A stretch of DNA of 7,989 nucleotides. Origin: an uncultured Actinotalea sp. (lineage in GTDB: Bacteria > Actinomycetota > Actinomycetes > Actinomycetales > Cellulomonadaceae). The notes under the pieces are model-generated. The model made no database searches. It worked only from the letters and a program-made list of their open reading frames with translations, and was not told the DNA's origin. The position numbers were made by a program, and so were the translations under genes. The DNA is taken from assembly GCF_946885855.1 (NCBI RefSeq), contig NZ_CAMPHH010000158.1, positions 1 to 7,989 on the forward strand, read 5' to 3'. Below, in pieces: positions 1-5,529 of the stretch; position 1 is the first letter of the stretch, and every line of letters begins with the position of its first letter.

Positions 1-1
1 C

Positions 2-61
2 CGCACCGACCTCGAGGACCTCCTCCGCCCCGCACGCGTCGTCCCCCGACTCGGGCGATAG
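2..61 (+). CDS. C-terminal tail of an unidentified protein (partial, cut by the window start)
   Basis: An open frame enters from the left edge and stops at TAG (59-61), giving a tail that ends in PARVVPRLGR. Sixteen of its 19 codons end in G or C, as expected for a real high-GC gene. The piece is too short to assign to a family. If the adjacent tRNA fragment marks an element boundary, this would be the last gene of that element on this side. Frame 1 is also open here, so the frame choice rests only on third-position bias. Confidence 0.35.
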   Translation, partial: RTDLEDLLRPARVVPRLGR

Positions 62-507
62 CGACGTCGCCGGCCGTCCGCGCATGTCCTGCAAAGCGTC
101 TGCGCCGGGGTCTGCAGACTGCAAGCGTTCGGGTCCGCAGCCGGGTCGTCAGACTGCCCGCTGAGGCAGCCGGTGAGGACGCGTGTGTCGCCCCTGTCCG
201 CCCACGAGTGCCAGGACGCGCTGATCTCGCACATGGGTCCTAGTGATGCCAGCGAGAAATCCCGTCTCCACCGGGGTCAAGCAGACGCCGCTGGGACTCA
301 GCCAGTGACCCCTGCACCCGGGGTGGCGACCCGGCGCGCACGGCGGCCCAGGGGACAAACCGGCAGAGTCAGCCCCGAGTGGCATGCCATAACGTGCCAT
401 AAGGGGGTTCAGATCGGTGCCTCTCGGTTCATCTCCGTGTAGGCTCGCAAGCGTCTGACCAGCAGTTTTGCCTCACTACCAGGGCGCGGAAACGCGACGG
501 AGTCGGA
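62..507. other. Mostly non-coding end of a putative integrative element
   Basis: No convincing gene is visible in these 446 bases. The two open frames of 80-90 codons on opposite strands (149-400 minus, 173-442 plus) overlap each other and show no recognisable domain. Sampled 60-base lines run about 57-68% GC, clearly below the neighbouring genes. The stretch holds short repeats: GCAA(A)GCGT at 91-99, 121-128 and 447-454; a perfect palindrome GTCTGCAGAC at 110-119; GTCAGAC at 148-154 and its inverse GTCTGAC at 453-459; and TGCCATAA twice at a 10-bp period (385-392, 395-402). Repeats of this sort are typical of recombinase or excisionase binding regions next to attachment sites, but that role is inferred from position only. 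Confidence 0.5.
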
Positions 508-551
508 TTCCCAAGCTGACAGCGCGGGTTCGATTCCCGTCACCCGCTCCA
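508..551 (+). pseudogene. 3' fragment of tRNA-Gly(CCC); probable attachment site of an integrative element
   Basis: The 44 bases read as the 3' part of a tRNA. They comprise the anticodon loop TTCCCAA (anticodon CCC, glycine), the 3' anticodon strand GCTGA, a variable region, a T arm (GCGGG, TTCGATT, CCCGT), the acceptor strand CACCCGC, a discriminator T and an encoded CCA. The 5' acceptor strand expected at about 478-484 (GCGGGTG) and the D arm are absent, and the 5' anticodon strand at 503-507 is TCGGA rather than the required TCAGC. Identity therefore starts abruptly at the anticodon loop, a normal crossover region for tyrosine recombinases. Elements that integrate into tRNA 3' ends leave the intact tRNA at one end and such a fragment at the other, so the element should lie upstream (left) and the intact gene outside the window. 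It cannot fold as a functional tRNA. Confidence 0.8.
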
Positions 552-562
552 GTGTTCCCGCA

Positions 563-591
563 GGTCGGGGCCCCTCAGGCCCCGCCCGACC
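563..591. terminator. Hairpin overlapping the tetR stop codon (possible terminator)
   Basis: GGTCGGG (563-569) pairs with CCCGACC (585-591). An alternative inner stem is GGGGCC (567-572) with GGCCCC (578-583). The hairpin overlaps the stop codon of the minus-strand TetR gene (575-577). There is no T-run on either side, so termination is only suggested; many high-GC terminators lack one. Confidence 0.35.
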
Positions 592-1147
592 AGGTCCGCA
601 GGACGTCGTCGAGCCCGTTGAGGATCCGCCGCCACGACACGTCGCCGGGCGGGTCGCTGTGGTCGAAGCCCCCGGCCAGCTCGAGGCTCGTGTAGCCGTG
701 CACGACGCTGCCGATGAGCCGGACCGCGTGCGTCTGGTCCTCCCCGGTGAGCCCGTAGCCCCGCAGGATCGCCCGCGTCAGCGCGGCGTGCCGGCCGGCT
801 GCCCTGGCGGCGTCGGTCCCCGGCTCAAGCCGCAGGCGGGCGGCCTCGTACCGCCCCGGGTGGGCCCGGGCGTAGTCGCGGTACACGTCCGCGAAGGCGA
901 CGAGGGCGTCGGACCCCGACCTGCCCGCGACCGCCTCGGCCGCCAGGTCGGCGAGCTCGTCGAGGGCGAGCAGGGCCACCCGGGTGCGCAGGTCGTCCGT
1001 GCCGGCGACGTGGGAGTAGATGCTCGCCGCCTTGACGTCGAACAGCCGGGCGACGGCCGCGGTCGTCACAGCGGCGAGGCCCTGCTCGTCGGCGAGGTCG
1101 GCGGCTGCGCGGACGACACGGTCCGTGGTCAGGCCGGCACGGGGCAT
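575..1147 (-). CDS. TetR/AcrR-family transcriptional regulator (WHG-type C-terminal domain)
   Basis: This 190-residue protein has a TetR N-terminal DNA-binding domain at about residues 7-55, with the helix-turn-helix ending in a VKAASIYSHV recognition segment. The C-terminal ligand-binding domain contains the LRLEPG and GSVVHGYTSLELAGGF segments characteristic of the TetR_C_33 (WHG) group. Proteins of this type are dimeric repressors released by small ligands; the ligand cannot be told from sequence. The ATG at 1147 is preceded by a GGAG about ten bases upstream. The gene is divergent from the FBP-domain gene, with 59 bases between the start codons and an imperfect dyad in the gap, the usual layout for self-regulation and control of the neighbour. 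It lies just inside the chromosomal side of the putative attachment site. Confidence 0.9.
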   Translation of the reverse strand: MPRAGLTTDRVVRAAADLADEQGLAAVTTAAVARLFDVKAASIYSHVAGTDDLRTRVALLALDELADLAAEAVAGRSGSDALVAFADVYRDYARAHPGRYEAARLRLEPGTDAARAAGRHAALTRAILRGYGLTGEDQTHAVRLIGSVVHGYTSLELAGGFDHSDPPGDVSWRRILNGLDDVLRTWSGGA

Positions 1148-1169
1148 GCCAACTCCGTTCAGTAGTCAT

Positions 1170-1198
1170 TTGCCTATGGTGCTTAGGAAGCATAGCGT
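1170..1198 (+). promoter_or_regulatory. Predicted promoter of the FBP-domain gene (leaderless)
   Basis: TTGCCT (1170-1175) and TAGCGT (1193-1198) are separated by 17 bases. The -10 fits the actinobacterial TANNNT pattern and is followed by only eight bases before the GTG at 1207, so transcription would start at or within a few bases of the start codon. No Shine-Dalgarno sequence sits at a usable distance, since AGGAAG at 1185-1190 is too far. The promoter overlaps the dyad at 1174-1195, so a repressor bound there would block it. Confidence 0.5.
1174..1195. promoter_or_regulatory. Imperfect dyad, candidate TetR operator
   Basis: CTATGGTGCTT (1174-1184) is mirrored by AAGCATAG (1188-1195): CTATG and GCTT pair with AAGCATAG once the GT at 1179-1180 is looped out. 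It lies between the divergent TetR and FBP genes and within the predicted FBP promoter. Position and symmetry suggest the binding site of the adjacent TetR protein. The asymmetric two-base insertion is a weakness. Confidence 0.45.
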
Positions 1199-1206
1199 GG
1201 GCCGAC

Positions 1207-1698
1207 GTGAAGCCGCTGACCGAACCGCAGATCCGCGCCGCCTTCGTGAACCTCACCAAGGGCGAGGTGAAGCGTATGAACGTGCCGCGCGACCTCGACA
1301 CGCAGCCGTGGGACGACCTCGACTACCTCGGGTGGCGCGACCCGCAGTCGCCGGGGCGCGGCTACGTCGTCGCCGAGGTCGACGGACGCGACGTCGGCAT
1401 CGCCCTCCGCGCCCCGGCGTCGAGCGCCGGTGCCCGGCCGAGCATGTGCGCCCTCTGCCTGACGGTCCGCTCGGGCGGTGTCTCGCTCATGGTCGCCCCG
1501 CTGGCCGGTAAGGCCGGCAAGGCCGGCCACACGGTGGGCACGACCATCTGCTCGGACCTGGCGTGCTCGCTCTACGTGCGCGGCAAGCTCCAGACGGGCA
1601 CCCCGGGCATGTACGAGACGCTCGCGCTGGAGTCGCGGGTCGACCGGCTCGTCGCGAACCTCGAGGCGTTCGTGGCCCGGGTGGTCCGCGTCCCGTAG
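1207..1698 (+). CDS. FBP-domain (EF-G-binding, treble-clef zinc finger) protein
   Basis: This 163-residue protein matches the actinobacterial FBP-domain family. It has an N-terminal helical part with the typical WDDLDYLGWRDP segment (residues 35-46), then a four-cysteine zinc site made of C81-x2-C84 and C115-x4-C120. The best-studied relative is staphylococcal FusB, which binds elongation factor G through its C-terminal zinc-binding domain and rescues translation from fusidic acid. Whether the actinobacterial proteins do this is not established, so ribosome or EF-G binding is an inference from the fold. The GTG at 1207 matches the usual N-terminus of the family (xxPLTExQIRAAF) and explains the leaderless promoter. 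It is divergent from a TetR regulator that may control it. Confidence 0.88.
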   Translation: MKPLTEPQIRAAFVNLTKGEVKRMNVPRDLDTQPWDDLDYLGWRDPQSPGRGYVVAEVDGRDVGIALRAPASSAGARPSMCALCLTVRSGGVSLMVAPLAGKAGKAGHTVGTTICSDLACSLYVRGKLQTGTPGMYETLALESRVDRLVANLEAFVARVVRVP

Positions 1699-1819
1699 CC
1701 GGACCCGTTCGCGTGGCCGCGGCCGAGGACGGCACGCTCGCAGCGCCGACGCCGATGCGAGGGTCGCGAGGGATCGCGCTCAGCGGGCAGGCGGCCGCGG
1801 CCGTTGGCAGGGTGGGCCC

Positions 1820-1990
1820 ATGAAGACCTTGATCGTCGTCCTCGTCGTCGCCTGGCTCCTCCTCTCGCTCATCGGCGCGATCGTCGAGGGGTTGCTCTGG
1901 CTCCTCCTCATCGGGCTGCTGCTGCTCGGCGCGACGGTCGCGTACGGCTGGTTCACCCTCCGTCGTCCGGGTCGGCGCACCGGCTCCTGA
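1820..1990 (+). CDS. Small hydrophobic membrane protein (56 residues)
   Basis: The ATG at 1820, preceded by a G-rich AGGGTGGG (1809-1816), begins a 56-residue protein. Almost all of residues 3-46 is Leu, Val, Ile, Ala and Trp, enough for one long or two closely packed membrane helices with a Glu at position 23 between them, followed by a basic tail (RRPGRR). Short proteins of this kind are common and uncharacterised in actinobacteria. The surrounding frame is open further upstream, but that part is Arg/Ser-rich and looks like a shadow of the FBP gene. It is followed after 92 bases by the phospholipase gene on the same strand. No function can be assigned. Confidence 0.7.
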   Translation: MKTLIVVLVVAWLLLSLIGAIVEGLLWLLLIGLLLLGATVAYGWFTLRRPGRRTGS

Positions 1991-2069
1991 CGCCCGGTCC
2001 GCCGCCGAGGCGCTGAAGGACGCCGGGGTCCGCCGCCCGGGTGCGCTGACGCCGCCGCGTGCGGCCTGC

Positions 2070-2075
2070 CACGAT
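2070..2075 (+). promoter_or_regulatory. Predicted -10 element of a leaderless phospholipase mRNA
   Basis: CACGAT sits seven bases before the ATG at 2083, the spacing expected for leaderless transcripts. It has a C instead of the first T of TANNNT, and no clear -35 is seen. Confidence 0.35.
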
Positions 2076-2082
2076 GGGCGGC

Positions 2083-3108
2083 ATGGCTCGTCGTGTCGCC
2101 CTGGCCCTCGGCAGCGGGGGCGCCCGAGGCTACGCCCACATCGGCGCGATCGAGGCGATCCGCGAGCGCGGGTACGAGATCGTCGACATCGCCGGCGCGT
2201 CGATGGGAGCGCTCGTCGGGGGCGTCTACGCGGCCGGCGCCCTGGAGCCCTACACCCAGTGGGCGCGCAGCCTCACCCAGCGCGAGGTGCTGCGGCTGCT
2301 CGACCCGTCGCTCGGCGCGCCGGGCGCGATCCGCGCCGAGAAGGTGCTGGCGAAGGTCAGCGAGCTGCTCGACGGCGCGGTGATCGAGCAGCTGCCGATC
2401 CCGTTCACGGCCGTGGCGACGGATCTCCTCGCCCGCAAGGAGGTCTGGTTCCAGCGCGGCCCGGTGGACGCGGCGATCCGGGCGTCCATCGCCCTTCCCA
2501 CCGTCATCACCCCGGTGATGATCAACGGTCGGCTGCTCGCCGACGGGGCCCTCATGAACCCGATCCCCGTGGCGCCGACGGCGGGCTCCCACGCGGACCT
2601 CACCATCGCCGTCTCGGTCTCCGGGGAGCTGCCGATCCGCAACGGCCGCGGCCCGGCGCAGGAGTCGGCCGCGGCGCAGCCCGTCGCCGAGTGGGGCGAC
2701 CGGCTGCGCCGCAGCGCCGCGCGCCTCGTCGACACGGACGTCCGCCGCTCCGTCGTGCGGTTCCTCGGGGCGGCGCGGGCGCGGGCGCTCTCCGCCCGGA
2801 CGGGCAACGGCCTCGAGCTGGGCGAGGGCGCCGCGGAGCAGCCCTTCGAGGACCTGCCGCCGGGCCTGCGGACGCTCGACGTGGTGGAGCTCTCGCTCGA
2901 CGCCATGCAGAGCGTCGTCGCGAGCTACCGGCTCGCCGGCTACCCGCCGGACGTCCTCGTGACCATCCCGAAGAGCGCCGCGAGCACGCTGGAGTTCCAC
3001 CGCGCCGCGGAGATGATCGACCTGGGGCGCGCGGCGACGGCGCAGGCGCTGGACCGCGCCGTCGAGCAGGGCGTGCTCACCGACGACGGCGGCCCGGCGC
3101 GGCCCTGA
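2083..3108 (+). CDS. Patatin-like phospholipase family protein (RssA/NTE type)
   Basis: This 341-residue protein has the complete patatin catalytic set. The glycine-rich oxyanion loop is GSGGARG (residues 10-16), the nucleophile elbow is GASMG with Ser40, and the catalytic Asp is Asp154 in DGALMN, giving a Ser-Asp dyad acyl hydrolase. ASIALPTVITPV (residues 134-145) before the Asp motif is also typical. Family members hydrolyse acyl chains of phospholipids or lysophospholipids; the bacterial RssA-type substrates are largely unknown. There is no signal peptide or membrane segment, so it is probably cytoplasmic or membrane-associated. Residues of about 195-270 are Arg/Ala/Gln-rich, not conserved in the core fold, and may be a flexible insert. 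The ATG at 2083 is chosen over GTG 2059 and ATG 2074 because it begins directly at the conserved core and follows a -10-like element at leaderless distance. Confidence 0.92.
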   Translation: MARRVALALGSGGARGYAHIGAIEAIRERGYEIVDIAGASMGALVGGVYAAGALEPYTQWARSLTQREVLRLLDPSLGAPGAIRAEKVLAKVSELLDGAVIEQLPIPFTAVATDLLARKEVWFQRGPVDAAIRASIALPTVITPVMINGRLLADGALMNPIPVAPTAGSHADLTIAVSVSGELPIRNGRGPAQESAAAQPVAEWGDRLRRSAARLVDTDVRRSVVRFLGAARARALSARTGNGLELGEGAAEQPFEDLPPGLRTLDVVELSLDAMQSVVASYRLAGYPPDVLVTIPKSAASTLEFHRAAEMIDLGRAATAQALDRAVEQGVLTDDGGPARP

Positions 3109-3118
3109 GGGAGGTCAC

Positions 3119-3136
3119 GCCGGGCCGCGGGCCGGC
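3119..3136. terminator. Short hairpin between convergent genes (possible bidirectional terminator)
   Basis: GCCGGGCC and GGCCGGC pair around a GCG loop with one bulged base. The hairpin fills the 27-base gap between the stop of the phospholipase gene (3108) and the stop of the convergent GPP34 gene (3136-3138). It has no T-tract. A termination role is inferred from location. Confidence 0.4.
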
Positions 3137-3837
3137 TACCAGTTCGGCAGCACCGCCACCGCGATGACGAGGTTGCCGGTGATCATCGCGATCATCGTGC
3201 GTGTCACCGCATCCGCCGCCGCGCCCGCGCCCCAGTCGCCCTGCTCGAGCGCCTTCGCGCGGGTGATGACGGGCGAGGTCCACGGGATCTCCCCGTGCAG
3301 CTGCGGCATCGCTCCGCTCGCCGAGAGCAGCGCCGCCAGCGCCCCGGTGCGGGGCGTGGGCTCCCGGCCGTCGACGAGCACGGCGCGGAGGTCGGCGACG
3401 AGCGCGGCCCGCCGCGGCCCGCCGTCGCCCTCGAGCACCTGCGTCTCGAACAGACCGAGCGCCTTGCGCGTCCCCCGGCGGATGTCACCGCGGTCGACCA
3501 GGCGCTCGAGCACGGGCTCCCGCAGCCGCGGGCCGACCGCCGCGAGCACCGTCTGCACCCCCCGCGGCTTCTCGGCGAGGTAATCCCAGGCCTGTCGCAG
3601 CAGCGGGTCGACGGGTACGGCATCCGTCACCGCGACGCGGTCGTCGCGCCCCTCGCCGCGGATGTGCCCGCCCAGACCGAGCTCGCTCAGCACGGCGCCC
3701 GCGAGCGTGTAGAAGAGCACTCCCTCGCCGGCGATCGCGCCGGTCCCCCCCGCGCCGGAGCCGGGCTGGAAGAGCAGCAGCATGAGGTCCTCGGCGAGCG
3801 TCGGCTCCGCCTGTGCCCGCCCGAGCTCGGCGGTCAC
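3136..3837 (-). CDS. GPP34 (GOLPH3-like) family protein
   Basis: This 233-residue protein belongs to the GPP34 family. TLAEDLMLLLF (about residues 12-22) followed by an all-helical domain to about residue 225 is the family signature, including RRGTRKALGLFETQ near the middle. Eukaryotic GOLPH3/Vps74 proteins bind phosphatidylinositol 4-phosphate and the tails of Golgi glycosyltransferases. In actinobacteria the domain is frequent but its role is unknown, so membrane-lipid association is only a guess. The GTG at 3837 overlaps the stop of the upstream efflux gene in a 4-base GTGA (3834-3837), indicating translational coupling and joint function. The open frame continues upstream of this codon, but that part is the shadow of the efflux gene. 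A seven-G coding-strand tract (C run at 3745-3751) lies in a Gly-rich stretch, so frameshift errors are possible there. Confidence 0.9.
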   Translation of the reverse strand: MTAELGRAQAEPTLAEDLMLLLFQPGSGAGGTGAIAGEGVLFYTLAGAVLSELGLGGHIRGEGRDDRVAVTDAVPVDPLLRQAWDYLAEKPRGVQTVLAAVGPRLREPVLERLVDRGDIRRGTRKALGLFETQVLEGDGGPRRAALVADLRAVLVDGREPTPRTGALAALLSASGAMPQLHGEIPWTSPVITRAKALEQGDWGAGAAADAVTRTMIAMITGNLVIAVAVLPNW

Positions 3838-4391
3838 GAGAGCACCGCCTGCACCGCGAACCACAGGAGCGTCGTCGTGAGGGTCGTCCACAGCACGATC
3901 GCGACGGCCTGCCACAGGAGCACCCAGCTGCGGGAGACCCCCGAGCCGACGAGCGTCGCGGCAGTGATGTGCGTCGGGACGGCGAGCGGGCCGAGCAGGC
4001 TCGCGCCCGGCACGCCGAAGCGCACGAGCCAGGCCTTGAGCCGGCGCTTGCCCTTCGACTCGGACTCGGCCGGCGCGGTGGCAACAGGCGCCGTGTCGTC
4101 GTCCGCGAGCGTCGGGACGCCCCCGGCGGGCACCGCCTGCCGGGCGACGACCGCCTCGCGCGTCCGGGAGGTGACCATGACGACGGCCAGCACGGCCAGG
4201 AAGTTGCCGGCTGCCGCGGCGATGCCGGCGACGACGGGGTGGATGCCACCGAGCACGCCGATGGGCCCGGCGCTCTCGCCCTCGATGAAGGGCACCATGC
4301 CGGCGAGCAGCACGACGAGAGGCTGGACCGCCTCGGGCAGCTGGGCGATGAGGTCCTGGAAGCGTTGGACGAGGTCGGCGACGAAGTCCAC
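3834..4391 (-). CDS. Small multidrug efflux/export family membrane protein
   Basis: This 185-residue membrane protein resembles the actinobacterial group annotated as small multidrug efflux protein (Sm_multidrug_ex type). Conserved features are VPFIEGESAGPIG (residues 33-45), a following hydrophobic region with AAAAGNFLAVL (about 58-68), a charged cytoplasmic linker rich in Lys, Glu and Ser (about 105-125), and FGVPGASLLGPLA (about 129-141) before two more helices near the C-terminus. About four membrane segments are predicted. The drug-export role is a family name, not an experimental fact, and the repeated PF/GxE and GPLA motifs also recall DedA-like proteins. The GTG at 4391 has an excellent Shine-Dalgarno GAGGAGG six bases upstream, which decides the start. 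It is the first gene of a two-gene unit with the GPP34 gene and lies 44 bases downstream of the predicted start of a MerR-type promoter. Confidence 0.85.
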   Translation of the reverse strand: MDFVADLVQRFQDLIAQLPEAVQPLVVLLAGMVPFIEGESAGPIGVLGGIHPVVAGIAAAAGNFLAVLAVVMVTSRTREAVVARQAVPAGGVPTLADDDTAPVATAPAESESKGKRRLKAWLVRFGVPGASLLGPLAVPTHITAATLVGSGVSRSWVLLWQAVAIVLWTTLTTTLLWFAVQAVLS

Positions 4392-4441
4392 GGATGTCCT
4401 CCTCGGGTCAGGTGCGCCCCGCATCTCGGCGCGCACCACCC

Positions 4442-4472
4442 AGTACGCACCGTGTGGTCACCACACGGTCAA
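4442..4472 (-). promoter_or_regulatory. MerR-type promoter/operator upstream of the efflux-GPP34 pair
   Basis: On the minus strand TTGACC (4472-4467) is a strong -35. A 19-base spacer separates it from CGTACT (4447-4442), a mediocre -10. Inside lies a perfect dyad at 4449-4469: ACCGTGTGGT, one central base, ACCACACGGT. A spacer of 19-20 bp containing a dyad that begins at the end of the -35 is the hallmark of promoters controlled by MerR-family activators, which untwist the DNA to restore proper alignment. A MerR-family gene lies directly upstream on the same strand. Transcription would start near 4435, leaving a leader of about 44 bases with the Shine-Dalgarno of the efflux gene. The dyad could alternatively form a terminator for the MerR gene, but no T-run follows. 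Confidence 0.65.
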
Positions 4473-4550
4473 GCCGTCGCGTGCGGGAGCGGTCGGGAAC
4501 GGGTCCGATCGGGGGTGGCGGCGATCGGCGTGGCTGCGATGGCGTGTGGT

Positions 4551-5348
4551 TCAGACGGGCTCGGCGCTGCCCGAGGCACCGGGCTCCGCACCCGGCGGCC
4601 CCCATGGCGCGAGCACGATGCCCCGCTCCGCGAGCAGCGCCCGCGCCAGAGTGTCGGCGCGCGCGAGCACGTCGAGCTGCGCCGGGTTGTAGAGCTCGAT
4701 CACGGCCTCGACGAAGGCCTGCTGCGACCTGCGGTCGCCCGACAGCCGCGACGCCGGGTCGTTCATCCACGGGTAGTCCACGAGGTGCTGCGCGAGCGCG
4801 GGGGCCATCCCCTCGGCGATCGTGGTGCGGGTCGCCTCGTCGGCATCGGCCGCGAGCTCCTGGAAGGCCGCCTCGGCCTCGGACTCGATGTCCTGCTCGA
4901 CCATCGCGCGGAGGTCGGCGACCGCACCCTCGTCGTAGAACTGCGTCGAGATGTGCAGCATCGAGCTGTCGGCGGGGCTCAGGCGTGAGCCGACCCCCTC
5001 GAAGCCGCGCGGGCCGTCGGCCGGCCCGCGGCCCGCGAGGATCGCCTGGATGTCCTCCCGCGCCTGCTGCAGGTGCGCGATGCGCTGGGCGAGGTCGTCG
5101 TCGACCGCCCGCAGCGCCTCCGGCGCCTCCGCGCCGCCCGCAGCCAGCGCCTCGATCTGGCTGAGCGGCACCCCGAGCTCCACGAGCCGGCGGATGCGCA
5201 GCAGCTGCACGAGGTGCCCGACGCCGTACTGCTTGTAGCCGTTCGCGCGCCGCTCGGGCTCCGGCAGCAGCTGCAGCTGGTGGTAGTGCCGCACGGTGTT
5301 GACGGTCGTGCCGGCGAGCTCGGCGAGCTCGCGCGTGCTCCAGGGCAT
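4551..5348 (-). CDS. MerR-family transcriptional regulator
   Basis: This 265-residue protein starts with a MerR winged helix-turn-helix (about residues 4-70): STRELAELAGTTVNTVRHYH, then a wing with GYKQYG, then LRIRRLVELGVPLSQIEAL leading into the dimerisation helix (about 75-105). The C-terminal 150 residues are acidic and helical (QDIESEAEAAFQEL, HLVDYPWMNDPASRL, AVIELYNPAQLDVL). They probably bind the effector, but they do not show a clear TipAS thiopeptide-binding or metal-binding (Cys) signature, so the signal is unknown. The ATG at 5348 is chosen because it begins the family N-terminus and lies six bases after TACCGT, a leaderless arrangement. The longer upstream frame is Arg-rich and improbable. 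The operator-like promoter after its stop suggests it controls the downstream efflux/GPP34 unit. Confidence 0.9.
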   Translation of the reverse strand: MPWSTRELAELAGTTVNTVRHYHQLQLLPEPERRANGYKQYGVGHLVQLLRIRRLVELGVPLSQIEALAAGGAEAPEALRAVDDDLAQRIAHLQQAREDIQAILAGRGPADGPRGFEGVGSRLSPADSSMLHISTQFYDEGAVADLRAMVEQDIESEAEAAFQELAADADEATRTTIAEGMAPALAQHLVDYPWMNDPASRLSGDRRSQQAFVEAVIELYNPAQLDVLARADTLARALLAERGIVLAPWGPPGAEPGASGSAEPV

Positions 5349-5354
5349 GCGCCG

Positions 5355-5360
5355 ACGGTA
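5355..5360 (-). promoter_or_regulatory. Predicted -10 element of the MerR gene (leaderless)
   Basis: TACCGT on the minus strand, six bases before the ATG at 5348, fits TANNNT. No Shine-Dalgarno and no clear -35 are visible. Confidence 0.45.
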
Positions 5361-5420
5361 GCGGCGGCGTCGGCGGCCCGCGCTCTCGGCGCCGTCCCCA
5401 CGCCGACCCACGGACCGACT

Positions 5421-5459
5421 GACCGGCCGCCGACCGGCTGTCGACCGGCGTCGTCCGGC
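5421..5459. repeat. Phased short direct repeats (GACCGGC) in a divergent promoter region
   Basis: GACCGGC occurs at 5421-5427, 5432-5438 and 5443-5449, exactly 11 bases apart. A variant GTCCGGC follows at 5453-5459, and a diverged GACCGAC precedes at 5413-5419. They lie between the divergent MerR and small-membrane-protein genes. One-turn phasing is what a cooperatively binding regulator would use, but simple GC-rich slippage could also create it. Confidence 0.5.
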
Positions 5460-5517
5460 CGTCGGCAGGGCGCGGTCCCACGGCCCAACGGCCCATCCCG
5501 TCGTCGTGCGGCCTCAC

Positions 5518-5523
5518 TAGCCT
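5518..5523 (+). promoter_or_regulatory. Predicted -10 element of the 86-residue membrane-protein gene (leaderless)
   Basis: TAGCCT fits TANNNT and stands six bases before the ATG at 5530. There is no clear -35. Confidence 0.45.
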
Positions 5524-5529
5524 CGAGGC

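Noticed and set aside
254..280. AATCCCGTCTCC resembling a tRNA T-arm 3' strand and acceptor
   Set aside because: The T loop sequence TTCRA is absent, the 5' T-stem strand does not pair, and no CCA-bearing acceptor is present.
149..442. Open frames 149-400 (minus) and 173-442 (plus) as genes of the element end
   Set aside because: They overlap on opposite strands, show no domain, lack a clear Shine-Dalgarno, and their composition does not favour either; kept only as unassigned sequence.
1715..1802. Two copies of the palindrome GGCCGCGGCC (1715-1724 and 1793-1802)
   Set aside because: A sequence made only of G and C in such a GC-rich genome arises easily by chance; no promoter or partner gene supports a role.
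1780..3000. Long minus-strand open frame opposite the small membrane protein and phospholipase genes
   Set aside because: Shadow of the plus-strand patatin gene: the product is Arg/Ala/Gly/His-rich low-complexity sequence with no motif, while the plus strand has complete catalytic motifs.
3737..3758. C7 tract flanked by GCGCCGG copies, at first sight a third C7-loop hairpin
   Set aside because: The flanks are direct rather than inverted repeats, so no stem forms, and the tract encodes a Gly-rich stretch of the GPP34 protein.
3295..4988. Long plus-strand open frames over the GPP34, efflux and MerR genes
   Set aside because: High-GC shadows; the minus-strand proteins have clear family motifs and a proper Shine-Dalgarno or start overlap.
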